NCBI GenBank assembly: GCA_021234155.1
Contig: JAJEKV010000022.1
Location: 9,955,815-10,019,814 of the forward strand
Source of the DNA: Isoetes taiwanensis
Lineage: Eukaryota; Streptophyta; Lycopodiopsida; Isoetales; Isoetaceae
Length of the DNA: 64,000 nucleotides
Reading direction: 5' to 3'
Numbering within the stretch: position 1 is the stretch's first letter; every line of letters starts with the position of its first letter. Under the pieces are notes generated by a model that was not told the DNA's origin, searched no databases, and saw nothing but the letters and a program-made list of their open reading frames with translations. Below, one piece after another: positions 11,861 through 23,332 of this stretch. Both the position numbers and the translations under genes were made by a program.

Positions 11861-12610
11861 ATTGAATAGAATTGATTTTTATCGTCCCCGGAGACCAATT
11901 GGCCTATGGGACCCAAACAAGGTATACTTGCCGTGACATCGCTTAAGATAAAAAACCTCTTCATAGAGTTTTCGAGGGAAAAAAACTTGGCAGTAGAAAT
12001 TATACAATGATATATGATAATGGTACATTATGATGTATCTCAGTGCATCATCCGAGGATATAATTGAGTGCAGGCATCTTGATGTCCTGGAGATAAGATT
12101 TTGGTGAGTCCATCGACGCTGTATCCAAAGAAGGTACGCCGCCGCCGGGTTAGGGCAGATCAATCGAGTATTAGTCATGCAAATGTGACCTAATGCCGAC
12201 ACAATGCCGCAGTGTGGCTTCTTCATCTTCACAGCACCCGCTGCCGCCACGCATTACCGCCTATCCTTCAGGCTCCCGTGTCCATCTACCTCGCTGATGT
12301 GCACCGTATGCAATGGAAGCTTATCAATCAAGGCTACTGCGGGACCACATGCAAGTGTGGGGTTGATCTTGACCTTATAGTGTGTTGTCCTAACATGTTT
12401 AAGGGCATCAAGATCCCAAATCTTGCTTAAGCAAGCATTTAGGTATTGCCGCTGACCGATGGTGATCCTCTCACCAATTTGGATGCAATCTCCATGCTCT
12501 TAAAGGCCCCTATCCTGAGAATCAATGTGCTCTTCTCTCCTTCCAATATGCCTATAGTATGCTTCACATTAATTATTGTACATCCTAGTAACAAGTACAC
12601 GTTGGGGGCT
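11861..12610. repeat. Interspersed repeat of unknown class, copy 2
   Basis: Sister copy of 1,741-2,496, starting after a short GAATA-type run and the CCTATGGGACC block. It lies directly between two R2 copies. The part around 12,560-12,610 resembles about 13,640-13,700 (ATTATTGTACAT and GGGGG(C/T)TTTAATAA). Confidence 0.5.
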
Positions 12611-12639
12611 TTAATAAGAATATGTTTATACTAAAATTG

Positions 12640-13530
12640 GATGTAGAAATGTCCCTCCCCCTTTTTTCTTTTCTTTTTTTTGGGGTTTCAGAGGCATAGA
12701 GGCTAAAAAGGCATAGAACAGTTCAAGTTTAAATACATATATTTAGTCATTTCATTAATATTACCGGGAGGAAGAAGATTGATAAGGTAAAACCACCTTA
12801 GAATGATACAATAAGATGGTTTTCTATAGTGATCTTTAGAGATAAGCACATGGTATTCAATTGGATATTTTGGTGTTTTTTGAAGAATGACAAACTTTAT
12901 TGAAACTCCAAGCCAAAAGTTGATACAAATGCAGAAGTGAATAAAATCTCAGAGGATAATCATGATCCACCGAGCAGAACCACCAACCCATGCATAAGAC
13001 AACACACTCCAAATAGGCTCCAAATATCAACTGTCAGCCAAGTGTGACTCGTGAGCAAGCCAAGAACAACAGTAGGCCTTAACGATTCTAGCTTGTAAAG
13101 GCCCCGAGGACAACCTAGAGGGAATACCCAAACCTTGAAAGATACACAATCTTCCTCAAGGCCTGCATGGACCACAACAATCATCCCGACAAGCAAATGA
13201 AATGCTTGCCCGTGAACTTATTCCAAGTATCAAGATAAACAAAATTTAAGCCAAGTATCGATATACTTTTGGTTTATGCCTAAATAATACATCATATAAG
13301 CCCATACAATCATTGTCGGGCTTAAATAACAATATATAAGAGCATAATGCTAGAAGGTTGGCCAAAGTACAAATGCAAAGATGTCGTAGTAATATTAGCA
13401 AACTATTTGTTAGGTAGGGGCAAGATATTGTGAGAGCATGTCGTAGTAATAGCAAAACTATTTGTTAGATAGTGATATTGAGAGACGATGGTTTAAAATT
13501 GGACCACTATTCTAAATGTTCTTGAGAAAT
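12640..13530. repeat. Interspersed repeat R2, copy 2, split by an insertion
   Basis: Collinear with R2 copies 1 and 3, except that about 390 bp (12,873-13,264) interrupt the stretch between GGATATTTTG and GCCTAAATA. Holds two units (13,381 and 13,438; period 57) of the tandem motif that is single in copy 1. Confidence 0.6.
12873..13264 (-). mobile_element. Reverse-oriented retroposon fragment inserted in repeat R2
   Basis: The segment is absent from the two other R2 copies. On the minus strand it ends with AATAAAGTTTGTCATTC followed by a short A-run, as in the 3' end of a LINE or other polyadenylated retroposon. TTTTGGT occurs at both borders (about 12,867 and 13,268), a candidate target duplication. 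A minus-strand frame of 78 codons (13,196-12,960) lies inside; no domain recognised. 5' truncation is typical of such insertions. Confidence 0.5.
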
Positions 13531-13534
13531 GTAT

Positions 13535-13740
13535 ATTGCACCTATGCTCTTGTACGTCCCATCCGCTAGAACCAATGTGCTCGCCTCCTTCCAAAGACGC
13601 CTTTGAGGCATCATGGGCCCATGGCCACAAAGATAGTTTTCACGGTAATTATTGTACATACCCATTAACAATGGCTATCCTTGGGGGTTTTAATAACAAT
13701 ATGTTGTACTGTACTGATGTGTAGAGCTCATTCCCCCTTT
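13535..13740. repeat. Fragment related to the 11.9-12.6 kb repeat
   Basis: Shares ATGCTCTT, AATGTGCTC(T/G)(C/T), ATTATTGTACAT and GGGGGTTTTAATAA with about 12,490-12,610. It again follows an R2 copy, so the R2-plus-this-repeat order occurs twice in tandem. Confidence 0.45.
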
Positions 13741-15080
13741 TAGAGGGAGTGTGTGCTGATTTAGCATTACTTTTTTGGAAGAAAAGGAAGTGCCACTTTT
13801 TAATTTTTTGTAATAAAAATACATGCAACAAATACGTATGAGATTACTACAGTGAGCTCACCTCAACTTCTTCTATCTCCCCACATGCGTTTATTCAATC
13901 TCCTAATGAGACAAATAGAAAATTTACATACCAAAATACCTCGTAATTTCATGTAACAACACATGATGAAGTAGGAAAAATAAAACAAGTATGTGATCTT
14001 GTCTTGAGAACCCGGCTTTGAAGTGTAACTCATATGCAATCCTTAATGATGATGTAAGGCATGTTGTCCAAAAATGTACCCACTCAAGCATATGGTACTT
14101 GAGTTTTACTTAAGCATCAAGACTATATTTAGTATGCTCAAGCTTACTTGAACATCAATGGCCTTTTCAAGACTAGAAATGCTCTAGTTAGAACATTTTA
14201 AATCCCTACCAGGCATAATGTCACATTGTGGGTTACACGACCGGGCCGCCTCTCCAACAGAGAAGTGGACTTAGTAACGTAAATGCCGCGATTGTGGGAT
14301 TATCCGTCATGTGCTCGATACATCATTCCGTGCACTACAAGAAGCCTCCCAAATGAACTCTCCGCCATCAACACAAAAATTCATTATACCCGCTCTCTTT
14401 AACCATACTTTACCGATGAGTTGTCTCTTCCGCTTAAAGGAAACAGGAGTGCAAAAGGAAGGAATACCATCCTAAAACAAAACCTTGAAATAATAGTAAA
14501 CTACCAAATTTAAAGAAATCTAAACCTTCTTCTCAAAGAAGTTCTATTAACTTTTGTTCCACCTTTTATAAGCATTTGTGCTTTTTCTAAGGTGCTCATC
14601 CACAAACAAAGAAGGAACAAGCAACCGTCTCCGGCAAATTTCTTAGGCCGCTCGCTAAGCTAACAAATATGTATCTTCCGAAAGGGCCTGTGATGCCTAT
14701 TCCATTTGTGAATTACAAAGAAGCTAATACGCTTAAAAACTCAGTAAACCTTGCTTGTAAATCTCCATTATGCTTGTAGAATATCGAACATCATGCTTAT
14801 CTCAAGCATTAGAACAAAAATACCAATGCTAGTGGTTTTATCTTGTGAGAACCAGTGGATCCTTTGAAGTGTTCTTAAGAACCAAGAAATCAAGCATTCT
14901 CGGAAGGAAGAAACGTGCTTTGTATCCAAGAAAGTAAACCCTCAAGCAGGCACCAGAAAAGAGATTCAATTGTGGATGATGCAAAGAAGCGTCGATTAGA
15001 AGAGAAAGAGGGCTGCCCTCTTCTTGCCGCCTAGCCTATCGTGCTGTCAGCTTTCGTTCTTATTTTTCAACTTCTGGCCC
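13741..15080. other. Unassigned stretch
   Basis: About 1.3 kb with frequent stops in all frames. No gene, repeat partner in the window or structural element recognised. Confidence 0.5.
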
Positions 15081-16240
15081 GCTCATTTATTTAGCATTAC
15101 TCATGATTTTGGTTTGGTTTGACAATGTTTGTTAGGATTTGGTTGAGCACATACATAGAAAATGCATGTTGGAATGAACTTATGTTAATTTTGATGGTGC
15201 TTTCTAGGGACCGATTAGGGATATGGGTCACTTTAGAGGCTAGAAGGCATATAACACATATCTAGTCAGTTCATTAACATTAGTGGGAGGAAGAAGAATG
15301 ATAAGAAGCAACTAGCTTTAGACGATACAGATAGAATAGGAATAGAATAGTTTTTTATCTACCTTATAATTCAATAGGGTCAAAGGACCCATACAATGGG
15401 CTAGTACAATCATTACTACTAGGTTAAAAAAACCCCTCCACATGGTATTCAATTGGATATTTTGATTTACGCCTAAATATCACATCATATAAGCCCATAC
15501 AATCAGATTGCCAGCTTTAATAACAATATTTAAGAGCATATTGCTAGAAGGTTGGCCAAAGTACAAATACAACATGTCAGGTAGTAATAGCAAACTATTT
15601 ATTAGATAGGGGCAAAATATTGAGTGAGAGCATGTCAGGTAGTAATAGCAAACTATTTGATAGATAGGGGCAAGATATTGAGTGAGACGATGGTTTAAAA
15701 TTGGACCACTATTCTAAATGTTCTTGAGAAGATGTGTATTTGAGATACATGAGGAAACCATTATCGACCATAGCTAGTGTTAAATGATACATGAAGTTTA
15801 GATTTTCCAATTCCATGGGTATTCTTTCGTTCAATTCGTTCCGTGGACGCTAAAAACCTATTCTATTCTATTCTATTCTATTCTCCGAGCTTTGTAAAGC
15901 TACAAAGCCTAGAGCTTGCATATTTTCTTGGTCGGTGGAAAATATTTCTGACTACTTTTTATTTTTTTGTTGATTATCCTATGTTTATGGGGCTTTTTCA
16001 ATGCCAAAAGCTTTATCGATTGTGCAAAAGCTTTTAAAACTTTGTAGTGACATTGTAATACAGGCTTCCTTCATATTTGGAGGGTTGATAACATGTGCCT
16101 CCTATGGTCTTGGAAAAAAATTGGATTTGCATTCTATTTGAGTTTCAAATTGATGAAGTTTCACTTTATGTCTTTATTTTGTTGACATGGTGCACAAATA
16201 ATTTTGCCTCCAATACTACATATATAAAATTAGAAAATTT
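15081..16240. repeat. Interspersed repeat R2, copy 3
   Basis: Collinear with 10,960-11,860. Differs by two units of the 58-bp motif (15,573-15,630 and 15,631-15,688) and by a short CTATT pentamer run at about 15,858-15,885. No coding potential. Confidence 0.65.
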
Positions 16241-16699
16241 GGTTGCTATAAGACTGAAATAGAATCATGCTACCTTCAACACAACTTTGGCTAAATTGTT
16301 GGTATGTTATAAAATGTGAAATGGAATCTTGCTGCCTTTAATACAACTTCTTAGATGTAGCAACTAAACTGTAGATTGATGGATACCTCAGGAAAATAGG
16401 GGCAGTGTGAAGATCTTTTTCTTCAAATATGCAATGTTTTCTGATAAATGTCTTTAGTCTCGGACTGATAATACCAAACCATTGCACTAGTATATTCGCA
16501 AGCAAAAAGTGTCATAAAGCAAATACTATAAAGTAAGAAATGCATACCATGTTAAGTACGTGCCAAGCATATGGATGTAGACGGTAAGAAATAGATCTTC
16601 TCGCTTTCCTATTTTGGAATATTTAGATTAATCTAAAGCATGTTCGACATCTCTTTTATAGTAGGACTACTTTGTGCAATAATAATTCTGTAGTGCTTC

Positions 16700-17020
16700 G
16701 CACATAGCATATCATTGGGAGTTTCTTTTTCGGATATATTTTGTATTTTGCACGTACGAAATCAACACCATATAGTATTCCGCTTGAAATCTTTATAGTA
16801 TTTTGCTTAATCTTATTATACAAAGATAGCAAATTTTGTAATTTGCATACCCCACACAAACAGAACTCTTTAATGCACGGCATAGATTAAGCGAATATGT
16901 GAATATGCCTATCCAACAAAATTTCCTCGCTGTTCTGCACGTCACCCCTCGCGGTGAATATGCACCCAAACCTGTAAGGGGGTTTAAGGGGATTTTAATT
17001 TTAAATGTGTTGGACCCAAT
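16700..17020. repeat. Second copy of the 1-331 element, left arm missing
   Basis: Bases 16,740-17,015 match 70-331: TTGTATTTTGCACG, AATGCACGG and the right arm ending AAGGGGATTTTAATTT. The inverted left arm seen at 1-52 is not present, so this copy is truncated or rearranged. Confidence 0.55.
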
Positions 17021-17210
17021 GGTTATGTTACCAATGTCAATGGTAGTTATGTGTTGGTTGTTAATGTCAATGGTTGTTGGTGTGTTGGGGGGATTTAATT
17101 TTTATATGTTGATGTTAATGGTTTGTGTTGCAATTTTTATGCTCCTCTGGGCCTTAGGATGTCCCCCACCAATCGTGACAAAAATTTTAGAATTCAAACC
17201 GTAAAAAAAC
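17020..17210. other. Low-complexity GTTAATGTCAATGGT-type stretch
   Basis: Imperfect repeats of AATGTCAATGGT at about 17,031 and 17,066 in a GT-rich context. The open frame across it (V, M, L-rich) is probably an artefact of the repeats. Confidence 0.5.
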
Positions 17211-17885
17211 TAGAATTCATTTGAGGCTTTATCACCTGTGAGTTTTTGAATTTGATCACAATAAACAAATAGAATATAAGTAAAAGTTACCATAAAAGAT
17301 AGTATGTATTGATCCCATTATTTTGAAAGTCATAAAGTTTACAACACAAAGAAACCCTCTCTCATATTATGCTACATATTGTTACTTCCTCCGCTACACC
17401 ATTTCTCTTCGGCCAATGACACCATTGTTTATCAATCCATGTGATTTTGGATGCTCCATCTCTAGCTTAAAGGTAATGCATGATTCACCTTATTTGCCTC
17501 ATTAAAGTTCCAAACCTACAATATAAATGTATTCTTGTGGCCACCGCTTGACCGACCGCGTGATATGGAAAAGGGCGTGGAATAATCCGCATGTTGTGTG
17601 CATAAGAACTGCTTGTTGATTGAAGCTAAAGGTCGGCTATGAACAATCCCGGCCAGAAATATCCAAGAGTTGAAAGCAAACAGGGCCTAAACTTGAATCA
17701 GCAGCGAAATCATAGGAAGGAAACAAAAGGGGAAGTTTGCGCACACATTGTAGAATCAGAAACCAATACCTTGTAAAAACACATGCTAACTCAAGAAACA
17801 TTAAAAACAAATACCTTGTAAGTGTGAGCAAAAAATCCATCCCGTGGTAGTAAAACTAATTCGCAATAAGAATCCAAGAGGGCAA

Positions 17886-18025
17886 GTACACATGCACACA
17901 CATGCACACATGCACATGCACTTGCACTTGCACTTGCACATGTATAGAATATGCATTATGCATGCATGCACATGCACACATGCACATGCATGTGCACATG
18001 CACATGCACATCTCTTGCATGCGTT
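17886..18025. repeat. (CATGCA)n/(TGCACA)n microsatellite
   Basis: A long imperfect CATGCACA array that can pair with itself on one strand. It creates C/H/M-rich open frames on both strands that should not be taken as genes. Confidence 0.85.
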
Positions 18026-18229
18026 CATGCACAAACACATGCGTAGAAAGGATAACAACCCTCGGATTTTTTCCAACCAACTAAAATCAACGGCCCATAA
18101 AGGGTGCACTCTGTAAATACTATTTAGTACACTCAACTAATACAACAACTTAAATCATAGAAAACCATATGAAAAAAGCCGTGATAAAAATCTAAAAGTA
18201 ACCCCCTCAAGTATTATGCTGGGCATATT

Positions 18230-18480
18230 CAAAGAACGCATAAATTTTCTCAAAAAGAAGATAGAATGTTGTAAAACTTTTGAGTCTTGGAAAGAACACT
18301 TCCCTACCTCTATTTTGTTGGAGAATTGTATTTGATTTGCCATTCCAGTAGGCCCCTCTCTCTCGGAGGCGCACGGCGCACTGCATCTTATTCATTCCCT
18401 ACAATAGTAATTAACTTCCACTACACATGTCAATGCTATAATCTTCCTTATATACAAGAATTTTGTGCCGGGCGCCTCAG
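18230..18480. repeat. Mosaic repeat segment
   Basis: Similar to 880-1,090 (CTTGGAAAGAACACTT, CTATTTTGT, ACTACACATGTCAATGCTATA). Belongs to the same mosaic repeat as 16.7-17.0 kb. Confidence 0.5.
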
Positions 18481-21400
18481 GCACCTCTTGTAAGTTCCAG
18501 AAATTGTACTTTGCAAGTGCTCAAGACTCAAATAAAGACTTGATGCTGGCCATTTGTAAAAGATGTACATATCAACCTGCAAACGTATATGTTCCTTTAA
18601 TTTTAAATAGTCCGTCATTATTTTGCAAGTTACTGATTACTGATGATAACAATGCATTAGAGATGTTGCGAATGCATAAGATCTCTAATGTTAAAATCAA
18701 TACGTAAGCAGTTGAACTGTGCTCCTCTAGTTTGTTGAATAAAAAAAGAAAAAAAAAAAAAAAAAAGGTATTGCAGGAATAAGCTTTATTGCACTACAAA
18801 ATAATAAAAAGAGTCAAAGTTGTAGATAGCCGGCGCGCTATGCACCCTTGAGGACTGAATCTAAGTGTGTGGCGTGTGGAGGGAGCATCGATCCCCATGT
18901 ACCAAGTTTTAATCAATACTCTGTCAACTGCAATTTGGCCTGAAGATGAGTGCTGGGCTTAACCTTTTATCTTCAATCGAACTTTGATCCACCCGTTTGG
19001 GAAAACGCACAAGTGAAACTTTAGTGAAATTTAGTCAAACGCAAGAGCAAATCTACTTATGTTGGTCAGATACGTGATATTCAGCCTATTGTTCTAAGTT
19101 ACAACCTAAAGATGTTGCTATGGGTGGACAATATGTTGTCATATTAGTAGAATGATATGTTAGAGATTAACTCTCAACATAGAATTATTAAATGAATATG
19201 CTCTTTCAAATGTATTTTGTTGTTGGATATCACATAGCTCAAATTTAAAGAAAAGAGACGATGACAATATATGAGAAAGATTAAAAGGTTGATAATACGA
19301 TTTGCCATTTTAAATGGCCACGTAACAATGATTATGATGCTTAAAATATCTTCTTTTTAGGTTAACGATAATTATATTTGGACAGTTCTACGCCTCTTCT
19401 TATTTGGACCAATTCGAATCACATCAAGATAATAAATGTTCGTAGCAAAAGGAAGCTCAAAAACGCGAAGGAATATTTGTATTATGTGGAACTGATCAAC
19501 AAAGACCTTGTATTTCGAAACATGTTTTTTTCAAATTAGAGTTGAATATGCGTATGCTACGACAAAGAGTGAGTATTCATTTGAACTGGTTAGCCTTGGA
19601 CGGCCTATTCGTTCGGGATTAGAATATCAACAGCAAGATTATGCATATAGAAGTGTGTAGCACTTTGACTAGGATTGACGGAGGGTTGACTTGAGGGTCG
19701 AGCATCAAGTCTCTTATACTTGTGTAGTTTACACTGACCTAGGAAAAGTCTCATTCTTACGAGTCAAATTGTGTCGTCCAAAGAATGCAACTAATTCAAT
19801 TGGTTCGAAGTTTTCTCGCGAAGCTTCCTTTGAAAGTTTAATCCGTGAACGCGTGATGATTTCTCACTTGGCTGTGTATAAGATATAATGAAAAGTGCAC
19901 TGCAAATTTATGAGTCTTAAACATAAGGGCAACAATTTGAAGATGGAAATTCAACTCAAAATGGCGGCCATAAATGCTACAGGGGAAACTCGTTGTTCTA
20001 TTGATGGGAAAAAAATCGGCTGCTCTTATATCGTGCAACCGAGTCTAGTGATGCACAGACATGCACTTTCAAAAATATGGCAACTGAGGCTTACATGGGG
20101 GAGATAACGCCCCTCCTCTCCCGAGGAGTTATGGGCCAGAAATGGCCTTCGCGGGCCATGTGGCCAGTGAAATTCCTCTACCATAACTCCGAGGGAGTGA
20201 CGCATCTACTTTAACGCCCTTGGCCGAGGTATTTGGCGTGAGCCGCCATGTTAAGCTTGGCAGCCCGTGATTCCAAGAAGAAAACAAACTAAAATCGTAA
20301 GTCTGCTTAAATCAACATGTGAGGCGCAGGAGGCTTGATTTAAACAGAGTAGGGAAGCCGATGGTAATGTGGGAGGCGATTTAAACAGCAGGGAGCTCTG
20401 ATTCGCGATAAATGAGTTCGGATTCCGAGAATCGCTAATTTTGGGTATTTACGAAGCCGACTCAGATTTCATTTTTCCTGCTCGACTTCCATTTCCGCCA
20501 AGCTTTCTGCGGGTGAGGTTCCGAAGAGCTTTGCTAAATAGCTCCGAAATCTTGCATCTTTTTGTTCTTGAAATAGAGCCAAAATGTAGAGCATCTCAGC
20601 CGCCAAAAACATTTATGGCTTAATTTTGATGTCGTGGATTTTGTCAAAAAACATGTTTATGGCAAATTTTATTTTAAGCGCGAATTCATGGCTTAATCGC
20701 GGAATCGCTAGTAACTCGGGCTACTGCAGTATGGCGCCTCCGATTTGTTATTAGAATCGCTGCCCGCCTATGGCTTAATGGATTTGTTGCCCGCCATTTT
20801 TGCTTGGCTATGGCGACGGACGGTTGCCCGGCATTTTTGCTTGGCTATGGCGAGGTCCCAAAAAAGAAATGCTGGCAAGCAGAGAAATGTTATGGCCATA
20901 ACATCTTTGTTATGGCTCATAACCGATTGGGCTATACATAATGTTTAATCGGACATAACATCCAGAGATCTACTACCGACCCTTCCGCTACATGGCCACG
21001 CAGGCCATTTTTTCCGGGCTATGACGCCTGCACAGATCTATCGCCTTTTAACGTCCGCCGAAGCCATTTAGCCAAGAAAAAACAAAAGAATCATTCTCAG
21101 CAGCGTATATTCTAGAAAATCATTCAACTTCTAGTAAGAAAACACGTAAAACAACACGTGATTAAAACAGCTTTTTTATAGTTTCTTTGTTTAGCAAAGA
21201 TCGAGCTCCTAACCTAAACAATACAAAATATACAAAGAAAGATGCTTAGAAAGGCCAGGATTACCGTATAAAAAATGTAGAGTCGCGGATTTCTCAAAAG
21301 ATGTTGCAAGCCATAAAAAGTAAGTCAGCTTTTTAAGTATTGGGAAACCAAATGAAAGCACCAACATCGGCCGCGAACCAATGAAATGAAACAAATCACA

Positions 21401-22180
21401 CTGAAAGTACCCTAGAAGTGATCTCACATAGCTTTTCTCAACATTTATGTCGGAATAGTTGTCACATCTAATCCCTCGAAGCAGCCGTTAATCAAACATT
21501 TCAATAAAAGCTTTTTGCGTACCACCGTGGAAAAACACACTATTGAAGGAAAGGCCCGGAGAAGTACCGCCGTAAACCCGTGAGCAACAGAGTTTTGTAT
21601 TGAGTATCTCCCATTGATTCGGCCAAGTGAGACACACCGAAACTACCAAATAAAACCGCAAATCTCTACGCCAAATGGTGCAAAAGGAAGAGAAAATGGG
21701 GCTAAGCCCATGGCGCCTTCGCTTTAAGGTAAAACGCCGCGGTCACATCGCAGACCTCATAAAGGGATGAAGTCTTGCCATATGAGCTGGAAGCCATGCC
21801 GCATACTCTAAAAAAGAGACATTACTATGACACGCACAATATTATGGGTGTTATGACTATAACGCATCAAGGTCGTGCCGCTATAATATATAACAATTTT
21901 ATTGCATAATGATCCGTCCAAGGATTGCCATCTGGATATAAAACACTCCTACCATCTACTACCAGATAAACTGGCCTAAATGACGCAGGCCCAGGACGCT
22001 AATAAGTACTAATGGGAGATAGTATGCGTAAACCATAGCTAGGTTGAAGAACTCGGAGCAAAGCCTACATAACTAGGTCTATATCCTTCATACACTAATC
22101 TATTGTTGCAGAGAGCGTAATATATCTACCCATTCTACAGAGCTTAAATGGGCTTGAATTATGAACACCTACCCCGTAGA
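18481..22180. other. Unassigned stretch with a poly(A) run and ATGGC-rich segment
   Basis: A poly(A) run lies at about 18,737-18,766 just after GAATAAA, resembling a retroposon tail. Between about 20,600 and 21,000 the motif GGCTATGGCG and relatives recur (two near-identical TTTTTGCTTGGCTATGGCGA units at about 20,798 and 20,834). No gene recognised; frames are short and stop-rich. Confidence 0.4.
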
Positions 22181-22182
22181 AA

Positions 22183-23060
22183 TTGGAAGGGCTTAAATCT
22201 TTATCTTTTGAAAGAAATTTACAGATTCACCTCCCATCTCCGGCCAATAAAATCCCATGCTCCGCTTACATCTTCCGCAAAAATCAACCTCCCTTGAATT
22301 CTTCCTCTTACTCCCCTTTCTCGCCTCCACCCAATTCTACCCCTAATCCGAAGCTTTTGATGCAAATCGGCTTCACGGATTTAATCTAAATATGTGGTTT
22401 GTGACCAAGGGAGTTGGAGCCGCTATGGCTAAGAGGCATGAAGAGGACCTCGTTTATGCTTCTCGTCCATGATGCTCCGTAAAAATAAATGCCCACAGCC
22501 GCTCTTCGCTTCCAATTCCCCTCACAAAGGACAGGTCTTGAGAATCCTCAGTGGCACGAACTTCTTTGTTCCGTGATTTGTGCAAATTCCTTTATCCTAG
22601 TCCTTTTTTGTTCCGTGATTTCAGGCAAAATTTCTTATGCCATTTGCCACTACAGAAGTGCTTGGTTTTCTCCTCAACTCTGATTCCGTTTATCCCAACT
22701 GGCACCAAATTTTACAGTTTTAATTCGGCTCAAGAACACTACAGCGGCCGAATTCCATCTGCCTCCACCTTTGCAATTTTGAGTAGAACAGGAAGAAATG
22801 TAGCCGGCAAAATAGCGACTCAGCTCTTTAAGAATCAACCTCCAAATCAAGCTTCAATCCAAAAAGAATTACCTAGCAATAATAGGTCACAAATGCCTCG
22901 CCAAAATAGGAATTAAGAATTGGCCGAATTGAAGTACCTAATGCATGTGACTTCTACAGCTCGTATGCGGATGCGATTTTTGAATCCACTCACAAGTTTA
23001 ATACAAAAATCCCGACAATTCTTCATGAATGCCATAAAAGATCCTCAGATTCCAACACGA
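22183..23060 (+). other. Open but unrecognised stretch
   Basis: Contains an open frame of 121 codons from ATG at 22,551 to 22,916 and, in another frame, a further open stretch from about 22,917 to 23,080 (ELAELKYLMHV...). Two TTGTTCCGTGATTT copies lie at about 22,566 and 22,609. Codon content is unremarkable and I recognise no domain. It could be an exon or a decayed element. Confidence 0.2.
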
Positions 23061-23153
23061 TTTTCAGAGTCCAAGAATTGAGTCTTTTATATCTCTAATC
23101 AAAATTCCAATTCGAACGACAGCCCATGCACCAAGCTTACCTCGGGCGCTACT

Positions 23154-23332
23154 CAATCGTGGTATTTATCAACCACTCATTATGTTTGAACCAAAAAAAA
23201 AAATACACGAGGTTTTGTGGACTTAACTTAATTTTTTAGAGTGTCGCGTTAAAACTACACGAGAGAAAAAATACACGAGTTTTTATTTCATGCTGGTTCA
23301 AACATGACAGTGGTTGATAAATACCACGATTG
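23154..23332. mobile_element. Small fold-back element (MITE-like), about 179 bp
   Basis: The two ends are inverted copies over about 38 bp: the outer end on each strand begins CAATCGTGGTATTTATC and both arms include a GTTTGAACC block, with only a few mismatches. The middle is A/T-rich with two ATACACGAG units. No clear target duplication is visible. A degenerate relative lies at about 46,526-46,671. Confidence 0.65.

Noticed and set aside
17801-18136. Cys/His-rich frames on both strands
   Set aside because: Product of the CATGCA/TGCACA microsatellite.
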